A stretch of 64,000 nucleotides of DNA from Sporobolomyces roseus (Eukaryota > Basidiomycota > Microbotryomycetes > Sporidiobolales > Sporidiobolaceae), in the NCBI GenBank assembly GCA_016617785.1, contig JADILM010000001.1, forward strand, positions 3,906,001 through 3,970,000. The letters are read 5' to 3'. Under the pieces are notes generated by a model. The model saw only the letters and a list, made by a program, of their open reading frames with translations. It searched no databases and was not told where the DNA came from. Positions 50,013-59,946 of this stretch are shown piece by piece (position 1 is the first letter of the stretch; each line of letters opens with the position of its first letter). Both the position numbers and the translations under genes were made by a program.

Positions 50013-53000
50013 ATGGAGGGTATCGATGAAGCTTTCAAAGCCATGAGTATGACTACTCTAGGTACTCCAGGTCAAGGTGGAGTCGGTGAGTCCCTTCCTT
50101 CCAACTGCTCGCACCCCCTATTTCTACCCCCTAACCCACTAACTCTCAACTCCCTCTTGATAGTCCTCGCAAAGCGTCCTGATGCTGGAGGAACTAGCGG
50201 AAAGAAGTTGCAATTGCTCGCCAACGTTTATCGTCTTCGCTTCAAAAAGTCAGCGGAAGCGGGAATCTCTCACTACGATGTCACTATCAAGTTCGTTCCT
50301 GGTGAACGTGAACCCGGCGCTCCTAAAGCGAAAGGAGGAGATTCCGCCATCAACCGTGAGACTTCGATCGCTGTTTGGGACAAGTTGGTCACTTCGGATC
50401 CCGATGGTCTCGGTAAATCACTCCTTCACGCTTGTTTCGATTGCAAGAAGAACGCTTTCACTCTCGGAAGGCTCAACATTCCTGGAAACGTCAAGAATTT
50501 CCGTGTGGTACTCGATCCTGAATCTGAAACTCGTGCTGGACGCGAGTTCGACGTCAAACTTCAACTCGCTCAAGAAATCGACCTTTCGATTCTCGAAACT
50601 TTCACCTCTCTTCGCAAGGCTAGTAACCTCGATGATCAAGCTGCTACCGCTATCATGGCTCTCGATGTCCTCCTTCGTCACTCTTCGTTCCGCAAACCTG
50701 GTGTCGTCATCGGAGGTCAAGGTCGCAAGTTCTTGGACGTTCAACAAGCTACTCTTCTCGGTGAAGGTGCTCACGTTTTAGGAGGTCTCTTCCAGTATGT
50801 TTCTCCTCTCTTTTCCACTAGTCGGCATCTACTGACTCTGCTCTCTCTCTCTCTTTGTGAACAGATCCGTTCGACCTACTATGAGCGGTGTCACTGTCAA
50901 TCTCGATACCGCTTTCTCTCCTTACCTCGTTTCTGGTAACCTCCTTCACGTCTGTCGCGCCATTCTCGATCACGATCAAGGAGGAGCCGGAGGAGGAGGA
51001 GGTCGCGGAGGTCGAGGTGGTGCTCGAGGTGGTCGAGGAGGAATGAGGGGAGGTAGAGGAGGGGGAGGGTTCGGAGGTGCACCTGCTGGACCTATGCCTA
51101 CCTCGTTCACTCCAATCGAAGTTCGCGAACTCAAGCACAAGCTCAAGACTGCTAAAGTTCGTCTCACTCATCGGTAAATCTCTTCTCTCTTTACTATCTT
51201 TCTATTCTTGACTCAGTGACTGACCCATTTGTTCCTCGCTCAATCGACAGTGCCGACAAGCGCGTCTTCCAGATCAAGGATTTCGGTCAACCCGCTGGTC
51301 AACATTCTTTCTCGCTCAAAACTGATCCCAAGGCTAAAAAAGGACCCGCTCCTTCTCCTGTCGCCGTTGCTGCTGCCGCTGCTAAAGGTCAAGTCATCTC
51401 TACGAAGCGTGCCGAAGCTCCTGGAGAACGCGTCACTGTAGCTTCTTACTTCCAGAAGCAATACGGTCAACGAGTCGATCCCGTTAGTTTTGTCCTGCTT
51501 TCTTACTTTCCCTTCTTCTCGTACTAATATCTCTCTTCCGACAGAACATGCCCGTCGTTGAGCTCAGCGGGGGCCAGTTCGTTCCACTCGAATGTGTCGA
51601 GGTAAGCCTTTCCACCGATCTCTGTTTCCTCCGAGAATCTCGAATTGACCTCATCATGCTTCTCTTCTTAGCTTCTCGATGGTCGTGGTATCCCTCCTAC
51701 TCAACTCTCCTCGAACCAAGCTTCGAACATGATCAACATCGCCGCGAAGGTTCCCGCTGAACGTCGTGCCGCGATCGACAAGATCCGTCAACAACCCGAA
51801 TTCGGACCTGGCTCGAAAGCTGCAGCCTGGGGTCTCGAGATTGAACCTTCGATGATGCCTGTTAACGGTCGTGCTCTGCCTCCTCCTCGTATTCAGTACC
51901 ACCCCTCGTCTGGTCGAGGTGCTACTCCCTCTGTCCAATTCGGGTTCGTTCCCTTTTCTTCTTCCTCTTGCCGCTCGACTCTCCGTTGACACCTCGTCAT
52001 CTCTCTCTCTCTCTTGCTTCTCATAGTGCTTGGAATCTCCGTGATTCGAAATTCCTTCAAAGTGGAAAACCTCTCGAACGTGAGTTTCGACTTTTACCCT
52101 CAAACTTTTCCATGAGCGATCCAAACTGATCCGCTTATGGCTCGCTTAGACTGGGGAGTCGTTGTATTCGCAGGTGAATACCTTCTTCCTCTCGCCTCGT
52201 GTGAACCCTTGCTCATCACGAGAATGTCTTCGTTTTCGATTTCGCAGGCACTCCTGATCAAGTCATTTCCGGATTCTTCTCGCAATTGATGAATCAAGCT
52301 CGCTCTCGTGGTACGTTGAATAATTGCTTCATTGTTGCCGTTGGATCTAACTGACGAATCTTGTTCAAAATCAGGAATGAACATCAAGAGTCTCGCACCT
52401 CGTTGCATCATCAAAGCTGATCAACGTGAAGATACCAAGTCTGCTATCTCAAGAGCTGCTCAAGCTATCGTCAACGATGTGAGCATCACTCCTGAGATAT
52501 GTCTTGTTGAGCATTCGCTCATCGCCTCTGTTTCTTGATGTTCTACAGAAAGCGAACCCTGGTCGTGCTGCACCTCAACTCATCTTCTTCATCTTGGCTA
52601 ACCCCAAGATGTACAACGCTGTCAAGAGGAATGCTGCGTGAGTCTCTCTGTCGCTCCCATAAGTATCGAGAGCTGTTTGCTGATTCGATTGCGTGCTCTC
52701 TCGCTAGTTTCGATTTCCCCATCGCTATCCCTACTCAAGTCCTCCTCGGTTCGTCTCACTCTCTTACTCGATCTCTCTCTGGTTGCTGATAGTCGGTTCT
52801 GTCCGTTATAGCGAGCAAGCTTACGAACCCCAAGGGAGTTGATCAATACTGCGGAAACGGTGCGCTCTTCTTCTCTGCTCCTCTTCGTTAATCCTCGTCG
52901 CTGACTCGTCCTCTCAATGATTAGTCTGCTTGAAGCTCAACCTCAAGCTCGGAGGAGTCAACTCGACTGTCACTCAAGCCGATCTCCCCAAGTACGGAAC

Positions 53001-54108
53001 CAATACGACGATGATGCTCGGAGCCGATGTCACTCACTCGACTGGAATGGGTACTCCTAAAGCTGGAGAAGAAGATGTCGCTCCTTCGATCGCTGCTGTC
53101 GTTTCCACTATCGACGGAAGCGGTGACAAGTACTCTGCTCAAGTCAGGGAACAAACGGGTAGACAAGAAATTATCCAAGGCATGCAAGAAATGACTTCGA
53201 TTCACCTCAAAGAGTGGATCAAACAAATGAAAGGTCAGAAACCTCAACAAATCATCGTCTGTCGTGACGGTGTCAGTGAAGGTCAACTCGCCGCCGTCGT
53301 TCAGTCCGAAGTTCTTGCTATCAAGGGTGAGTCTCTCACTTATCTTTCTCAGTTTCGATTCCACACTCTGACGTTACTGTACTCCTCGCTCATAGCTGCT
53401 TGTCGTGAACTCGATCCCAAGTACAACCCCAAGATGCTCTACATCGTTTGCGCAAAGAGGTGACTTCACCATTACTTCCTCTTCTCACCTGATTCTCCCT
53501 CTGACCCTCCCTTCTCCTCTTGCAAATGCAGGCACAACATTCGCTTCTTCGCTGCCAACCCTGGAGATCAAGACAGGACTGGTAACCTTCGTAAGCTCGA
53601 CTTTCGTTTTCCTTGTGTCTCTCGATCAATTCTGATTCGTACTGCTTGATTTTAGCTCCTGGTACTGTCGTCGACACCGGAGTCGTACACCCTTACCTCT
53701 TCGAGTTCTATCTTCAAGCTCATGCTGGATTGAAGGGAACTGCCAAGCCTACTCGTTACATCTGCATCCTTGACGAGATTGGATTCACTTCTGATCAACT
53801 CGAGAAACTCCTCAAGTACGCCTGACTATCTCTCAGCCCTACTCTGCCGTACGTCTGCTGAAGAGAACGGTTTGTTGTACAGCTCGCTCTCGTACAACTT
53901 CGGTCGTGCTACTCGTGCCGTCTCCCTCGTCCCCGTCGCCTACTACGCAGACATCGTCGCTGGAAAGGCTCGCTCGTACGTCGAGGACGATGACGCCTAC
54001 ACCGTCTCCTCAGGTGCTGGTCGTCCTACTCGTCGTGACTCGAAATGGATTCAACAACAACTCGAGAAGAACGGCGGAGACGGTTTCAAGCAGATGTGGT
54101 TTGTGTAA
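50013..54108 (+). CDS. AGO1: Argonaute
   Basis: Eighteen exons (50013-50085, 50164-50794, 50865-51173, 51251-51482, 51545-51601, 51672-51943, 52027-52079, 52150-52173, 52248-52311, 52375-52478, 52550-52637, 52708-52748, 52812-52859, 52925-53326, 53396-53459, 53532-53590, 53656-53815, 53883-54108) give 968 residues with no frame break. The N and L1 region is followed by a PAZ domain, with an RGG-rich insert at ~residues 274-312 and then VASYFQKQYGQRVD and PVVELSGGQFVPLECVELLD. MID and PIWI contain NTTMMLGADVTHS, GRQEIIQGMQEM, IIVCRDGVSEGQLAAVV and YYADIVAGKARSYV. The putative catalytic residues are therefore Asp, the Glu finger of RQEII, Asp of RDGVSEGQ, and Asp where animal Ago2 has His: a DEDD set. 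It would load small RNAs and slice or silence targets. Its 3' flank is one arm of a long inverted repeat. Confidence 0.97.
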
Positions 54109-54444
54109 AGCTCTCGCCCTCAAAAGGTCAAAAGGAATCGCTTGAATGGATTGGTCGTGCACTCGTTTTCTCGTTTTTTTCGTTTCTCGTTCGGTATCAG
54201 TCTTTTTCCCCTCTGTTTCGTTGTACTCTCTTTTCGCAATGATTACCCCTCGCTTCTTTTCGTACCCAACTACAGCCCTCGCCCGGAGCGATGCCAGAGG
54301 AGGCTATGCCTCTCCTTCGCCTCGGACTATAAATTCTCGATTCGCTCGTTTCCACCTCTTGTTTCCGTTCACTTCACTTTTCCCACTCTCTTCTCTCTCT
54401 CACACACTTCTCTCCTCTCCTGTCCTGTCCTGAATCTTGCCACT
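54109..54444. other. 3' region of Argonaute gene
   Basis: This T/C-rich stretch follows the Argonaute stop and probably holds its 3' untranslated region. The inverted-repeat arm starts at 54445 immediately after. No gene was seen. Confidence 0.45.
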
Positions 54445-55019
54445 AGAGGGAGCTCGAGAGGAGTTTGCTCGGGGGAGAGGGGTGTACAGTTTTCGTTTCT
54501 TGTAGCAATAGCTCTTCTTTTCTTTGACGATATTGCCAACCATTCATTCATTCGTTTTCTCTTTGTTCTGTGAGAAGACTTACGTGAGAGAGCTACTCGA
54601 GAGTGCTTGCGAAACGAACCGAGTTTCGATTCTGCGTCGGATTCGAGACAGAACCTCCTATCGAAGACGAGCTATCGTGTGTTCGACTTGACTGATTCAA
54701 ACCTGAGAAAAAACAAGGCTTGATTGATGAGTGGTCAAACCTAATCCCTGAAAGGGTGTTTGCTGAGTTCGCTCGTTCCCTTATTTTTTTTTGACTTTCT
54801 TTCCCTACATCTCCTTTCTCTGAAAGCGTTGCAATTGAAGTTCGACAGCTGTCGTCAGATACTTCTCTCTGCCACTCGGGCAAATGACAAGGCTCAGGGA
54901 TTACAACGTCGATTCAGAGAGGTTGCGAACGAATCGAGCTCGACCTGTTTTGTGGCCTGACTCGGATTCAGTAGAGACTACGGCTATCTCTCACTCTCTC
55001 GAGCTGACTAAGGAGACAG
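54445..55019. repeat. Left arm of a ~575-bp inverted repeat
   Basis: Reading left to right, this segment matches the reverse complement of 59371-59946. The match starts at AGAGGGAGCTCGAGAGGAGT and ends at GAGACAG near 55019. Identity is very high in the outer two thirds and falls toward the loop, with scattered substitutions and single-base indels. An open minus-strand frame of 96 codons (54593-54883) lies within it. The arm directly follows the Argonaute gene. Confidence 0.9.
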
Positions 55020-56060
55020 TATCCCACGGAATCTAGCGAAAAGCGAAACGCAGGTCGGCGACTTTGACGATGGCGTAAAATCCGGGAAGAGGGAATGAGA
55101 AAGAGCTAGATGCGAGTGAGACCTTCAGTCAGTAGGAGAGTCATAGACGAAGGAACTAAGCGGAAAGCAGCAAATCAGCATAGCGAGGCAGCGCACGACG
55201 ATGATCGATCGATGCCTCGCGAACGATAGCAACGGGTCAACGAAGCAACGAGAGAGTCGGCACTCCCGGCAATCGTAGACGAAGTAAGAACAACCTAGTG
55301 CTTGAGATCTAAGCATATCCAAAGCAGCAGAAACAGTGAGGGCTCGAATCGAAAGTATTCGTTTTCCCTCGAAGTTCCTGCTTCCGCCTCTCCTCTCCCG
55401 CCTCCTGTTGACTCAGTGATGAATTTGAGAGGTCGAATACAGTACTGACGATCGTGACGAGTTCTTGTCCGCGAGGTGCACCCCAGATTCAACACCTGCT
55501 GGTGGTTCCGACGAGCCTTCCTGAACCTCCTGTCCCCTTCGACCTTTCTCGTGAGTTCCGTCAGTCCTACAACGTATAGTCGGCTAGTTGCGAGCTTGTT
55601 GAGCGCTTCAAATCGGCACCGGTAGGACAGACGAATGAAGGAGGAACGAACAGAGTTGAGCGAGTTGCGAGGTAAAGGGGGAAGGGTCCTAGGAGGCTGA
55701 CCCGCGTGGCGTGAGATGCGAGCGTGAGAGGATAGCTTTGAGAGTGCTGATGACTAGAGTAAGTTAATTGCGAGAGAGTGATTGAGCGATCAAAGGTTGC
55801 AGTCGAGGAGTGAAAGTGATGGAGAAGTCGAGGGAACGATGAAATGGCGGTACCGAGTTGACGAAATCATCCGGAGTGGTTCGGATTCGTAGTGGTGGAG
55901 TGGTCCGCGGTGAGGCGAGGGTGAGGAAGAAGAGGAGACTGTTGACCCTTCGACAGTTTGAGGGCATTCTCGAAATCTTCTTTCTCGACAACCTTGAACT
56001 CCTCCACTACTCGCTAGATCTCGCCACTTAATCTTTTGCTCTACCCTCAAGCTCCTCTTC
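55020..56060. other. Left half of the inverted-repeat loop, no confident gene
   Basis: Minus-strand frames are open from about 55720 to 55322 (containing FRKARRNHQQVLN) and around 55770-56060 (for example VEEFKVVEKEDFENALKLS with a possible upstream acceptor). Their codon patterns are weak and no domain or clear splice model emerged. A divergent partner of the plus-strand HMG-like gene is possible but unsupported. Confidence 0.35.
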
Positions 56061-56836
56061 ATGAATAATTCCCAACAAACTGCTCAACAACAGCCGAGTC
56101 CACCAGAAGAACCGAACGAAGTTTCGTATCCTCCTCTCCATCCCGCTCCTTCAACTACTCAACCCGTTTCCCACCGACCTGCGTCCTCGAATACGATCTC
56201 TATATCTGACTACACCATGTACCGAGTACCTGTAGAAGACCGGATCAATCAGTCTTCCTCTCGTAACTCGAATAATCTTGACAAGTCTTCCCTTTGTAAG
56301 TCTAGCGTCACATCTCTCGGTCGAGCGATTCCGCTCACCGCCAGAGCCGATAGTAGTGTCTACCGTTGTCGAGGAGTGGAAGAAGGCGACAGCAGAGGAG
56401 CGAGAGCGTTACGAAAGTCGAAACGAGGAGGAGCGAGAATCTGAGCAAAGTCATCAGACCGGAGAAGGACGATGACTGAAGGGAACGTAGGAGCAGCAAA
56501 GAGTGACCCTTCGAAGCGCCTGGAGCGTACCTGAACAAGGTCGAGCGGAATCGAAGCAGAGACGAAGGAAGGAACGGAGATTGAAACAAGGTCGAGGAGT
56601 TTTGATTGGGATTGAGGTGGACTGAGCGTGGAGGGCGATGGAACGATCCTCAAGGCTGCGCTTTTCCAACATCAGATCACTCCAGCTCGACTCATCCACC
56701 TCTTGATCCTTCCCCTACCGCCCCACCTTTTCCTTCTCGCTCTTCTCGCATTCCTAGTCACCTATCCTACCCTACTCTCTCCCACATCGCTTCCGGTTCG
56801 TCGTACCCTTCCCACAGAGACCCGGGTGGAAGCTAG
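56061..56836 (+). CDS. Putative divergent HMG-box protein inside the inverted-repeat loop
   Basis: A model of four exons (56061-56295, 56354-56449, 56491-56526, 56655-56836) gives 182 residues in one frame. The first ~50 residues are Gln/Pro/Ser-rich. A segment then resembles an HMG box: YTMYRVPVEDRINQSS, then NNLDKSSLLVSTVVEEWKKA, then TAEERERYESRNEEERE. HMG boxes typically show an aromatic-rich first helix and an EWK...EE+..Y...A signature in the last helix, which this imitates, but the invariant first-helix residues are weak. The tail is Ser/Pro/His-rich. The last two introns are the weakest part: translation could end at 56474 without them. HMG proteins include fungal mating-type regulators, which makes the position between inverted repeats notable. 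Confidence 0.4.
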
Positions 56837-57104
56837 GGCGAGAAATGGCCGAAAGAAGCGTGTTGAGAGGTAGAGACGAGGCAGAAGGAGCAGGGGCGAC
56901 CACTATAGGGTGTTTGTAGGGCGTGATCTGCGGGCTGATGAAGGTGCTGTACGATAGGAGGGGATCAGGATCAGGTTTCAAGGTCGAGATTGGGGGAAGG
57001 TTAAATGAAAGAAGACAAAGTTTCAGAAGTCTGATCGCTCGTCACGATCAAACCCTATTACCGAAGCTCGCCAGATCACCTCATAGCGTACCTGGTTAAG
57101 TAGC
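56837..57104. other. Loop spacer
   Basis: No gene was seen between the HMG-like gene and the small minus-strand ORF. Confidence 0.4.
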
Positions 57105-57449
57105 TCAATATCTTGTAGTCGTGTTGAGGGTATGTACTGGAGGTGTAGGCAGCAAGGCTTGGATTTGAGTTTGAAGTTTTCTTGCAAAACCTCCGAATTC
57201 TTCCTTTGAATGTCTCATCACGTTCAAGACGACTCTCCCTACACGAGACGGAGTACTTCCCGTCTTCGCTTGGTTACGACCCTGGAAAGTCAAATCGACC
57301 TCTCGCGCTTCACAACTCTTCGCTCAGTTTCCGTCACGTGCTCTTTCTCTCACTCGATTGAACCATCGAAGCAGCAACGACGAAGTTTTATGGACAACTC
57401 TGTCGACCGTTTCTGAAGAGAAACGATACGGAGAGGAGACAAGGTTCAT
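57105..57449 (-). CDS. Possible 90-residue protein in the loop
   Basis: Exons 57449-57354 and 57281-57105 join across a GTGAGA...TTTCCAG intron to give 90 residues: MNLVSSPYRFSSETVDRVV, then SSLLLRWFNRGRNQAKTG. A helical C-terminus includes EEFGGFARKLQTQIQALLP. WFNRGRNQ is faintly reminiscent of a homeodomain third helix, but the WFxNxR spacing is wrong. The evidence is limited to one ATG, one plausible intron and a joined open frame. Confidence 0.3.
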
Positions 57450-57606
57450 CGGTCAGAGCTTTGACACTGAAATCTTCCGAACAAGTTGCGACTTTGCTTC
57501 CTTATTCCGAAAAGCTAAGGCACAGCAAAGAGAGAAAACGGTATTGCAAAGTATTAGTGTCTATGAGCGTACGTGAGAACTAAGGAACGAATGGACAAGG
57601 GCAGAA

Positions 57607-58468
57607 CTAAAGGAACCACGACTGATTTCCGACCAATTCTTCGAAAGTGTGCGAGACGGACGTGAAACCGACCGACTCAGGGAGATCAGCGAGCTTGGAG
57701 CAGTTTCTGAGCTCGATGAGCCTGTCGGAGGTGAAAGTTGCGCAAGTCTTGAATTCGTTCGATCTGACCAAGCATCGCTTTCCGAGACCATAGTCCCCAG
57801 TGGATTCGGACGAGCAGGCTGTACACTCGACATTCCACTATAGGTAGGTCAAAGTGAATAGTTAGCCAAGAGAAAGCAAGGGGAGGGGTAAGAGGGGAGG
57901 AAGACTTACAGTTGCAAGAGGGGATTCGCAAACAGTTGAACGAATTGTAGTACCGTCGGATTCCGGAGCGATACATTGAGCGAGTGGCCGGTCAGCCTCG
58001 TCATTACTCTCCTCTTTGGAAGCCACACTGAGAAAGCGGGACTCAGTCAATGGGGAACATAAACATCGACGAATTTAGTTTAGAACTCACACAAAATGAT
58101 ACTGGTCCGTGCCATTAAGCTGAGAAATGACCCAGCCGTCTGTGGTGATGTTAAGTTTGTCGGCGCTAAGAGGATACTCGTTGCTCTAAGACCCCAACGA
58201 TCGAGAGTCAGCTTCGTCTCATCGCGCGCGAAGGAGAAAACTAGAGACGGACAAGGGTTAGATTTTTCAGTGATCCGTCAGCATTGTTGTAGCCAATCCA
58301 GGAAAATTCGATGGCATTATTGGCTGCAATGCCACTCCTAATGTGAGGAGTGAAGATCGGCGAGCACGATTTCGGCGAGGGCGAATCGCAGGACGACCTC
58401 GATTGGAGGGGAGCAGCAAGAGCGGGCGATAGTAAGAGGGAGAGTGTGATGAATAGTTGCGATAGCAT
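57607..58468 (-). CDS. Small secreted cysteine-containing protein in the inverted-repeat loop
   Basis: Four exons (58468-58253, 58185-58091, 58027-57910, 57837-57607) give 219 residues. A clear signal peptide, MLSQLFITLSLLLSPALAAP, is followed by nine cysteines in the mature part, including SCDSPSPKSC, VECTACSS, KRCLV and RNCSK. Sequons include KNLTL, LNITT, LNGTD, RNCSK and GNQSW, suggesting heavy N-glycosylation. No known domain was recognised. A secreted, cysteine-bearing, short protein fits a cell-surface or effector-like role, but that is inference. It lies in the repeat loop together with the HMG-like gene and is transcribed on the opposite strand to it. Confidence 0.75.
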
Positions 58469-59370
58469 CTCGTGTGATAGTCGAGGGAGGATAGGTGTGA
58501 CGAGGGAGGTAGGGAAGAGAGAAAGAGAGAGAAAGAGACCTTGGAAAGAGGAAGCAGGTTTTGTATGTAACCGGACAATCCTCCCTTTCTCTCCGGATAC
58601 GTAATACAGAGCCGTATTCGAGATGTACTGTACCGTGTGTGGACGCCGACGTACGAACTGACTCCTCCGGTTCTTAAGGGTATAGCGTCATATCGAGCTT
58701 AATGAGAAAGAAGGTCGGGCTAAACTTGCACTTGCAGGAAGTCTAAATCTAGCTCACGTGGAGTGCAGCAGGGAGTCAATTCTAGATGTCCATTCGAGGA
58801 GCGTCTGCTTCTTGCCTACGGATCGAGCAACGCTTTGGAGGAACACTCTCCGACCGTTCACTCATTCTCGCGATGAGCGATTATCGATGATGTGGGAGCT
58901 GGCGAATGACGATACTCGCGAGCTACAGTGATGAGCGCAAGACGACTGTATGGTCCGAACGAGGACGACTCAGATCTCGAACTGGAGAAGACGTCGACGT
59001 CGAAACGGAGTTTCCGACAGGTGCAGGGAGTGCGAGGGGACTCGGTAAGAGGCGCTATGAGCGAGAGATAGGATTGTGATGACATCATAAGCCGCACGTC
59101 CAGGGTAGACCAGACCCGGGTGAACCCTGTACCGCTCATTTCGAAACGGAGTCGAGCTTGACCAGCCGAAACCTCGAAGACTCGAAAGGTTCTGCAGTCC
59201 AACACATACATAAAGAGGGGAGTCGGAGCGATCTGTTCTGTCTTGGTCACATCGAAAGAAGCTCAGGATACGATGTAAGCAGAAAGTCGCGAAATCTCGT
59301 TCGAAAGGAATCGCTTTTAGGTCTCAATGTCGCAATGAAGTACGCTCTACGATCGATCACCTTGGTCTAT
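58469..59370. other. Right part of the inverted-repeat loop, no confident gene
   Basis: A minus-strand frame of 130 codons (58858-59250) is open but starts at GTG and shows no motif. Most of this stretch should hold the promoter of the secreted protein gene. No CaaX-type pheromone precursor or pheromone receptor was recognised. Confidence 0.35.
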
Positions 59371-59946
59371 CTGTCTCGATAGTCAGTTCGCAAAGAGTGA
59401 GAGAGAGCAGTAGTCTCTGCTGAATCCGAGTCAGGCCACAAAACAGGTCGAGCTCGATTCATTCGCAACCTCTTCAAATCGATGTTGGTATCCCCGAGCC
59501 TCGTCATTTGCCCGAGTGGCAGAGAGAAGTATCTGACGACAGCTGTCGAACTTCAATTGCAACGCTTTCAGAGAAAGGAGAGGTAGGGAAAGAAAGTCAA
59601 AAAAAAATAAGGGAACGAGAGAACTCAGCAAACACCCTTTCAGGGATTAGGTTTGACCACTCATCAATCAAGCCTTGTTTTTTCTCAGGTTTGAATCAGT
59701 CAAGTCGAACACACGATAGCTCGTCTTCGATAGGAGGTTCTGTCTCGAATCCGACGCAGAATCGAAACTCGGTTCGTTTCGCAAGCACTCTCGAGTAGCT
59801 CTCTCACGTAAGTCTTCTCACAGAACAAAGAGAAAACGAATGAATGAATGGTTGGCAATATCGTCAAAGAAAAGAAGAGCTATTGCTACAAGAAACGAAA
59901 ACTGTACAAACCCTCTCCCCGAGCAAACTCCTCTCGAGCTCCCTCT
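59371..59946. repeat. Right arm of the ~575-bp inverted repeat
   Basis: This is the reverse complement of 54445-55019. Its outer end is the base immediately after the stop codon of the secreted repeat precursor (TAA at 59947-59949 on the minus strand), so it forms that gene's 3' flank. The plus-strand frame 59508-59798 is the partner of the minus-strand 54593-54883 frame and differs by only two residues. Confidence 0.9.

Noticed and set aside
55020..56060. Divergent homeodomain pair at a mating-type locus
   Set aside because: No WFxNxR motif was found in either strand of the stretch; the open frames lack domains.
57105..57449. Homeodomain gene (WFNRGRNQ)
   Set aside because: The WFxNxR spacing of homeodomain helix 3 is not met and no other homeodomain helix is visible; only a short spliced ORF remains.
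58858..59250. Minus-strand 130-codon ORF in the loop
   Set aside because: It begins at GTG with no ATG in frame and shows no motif.
54445..59946. Inverted repeat as the terminal repeats of a DNA transposon
   Set aside because: No transposase-like frame is present in the loop, no target-site duplication is visible at the outer ends, and the right end coincides with a host stop codon.
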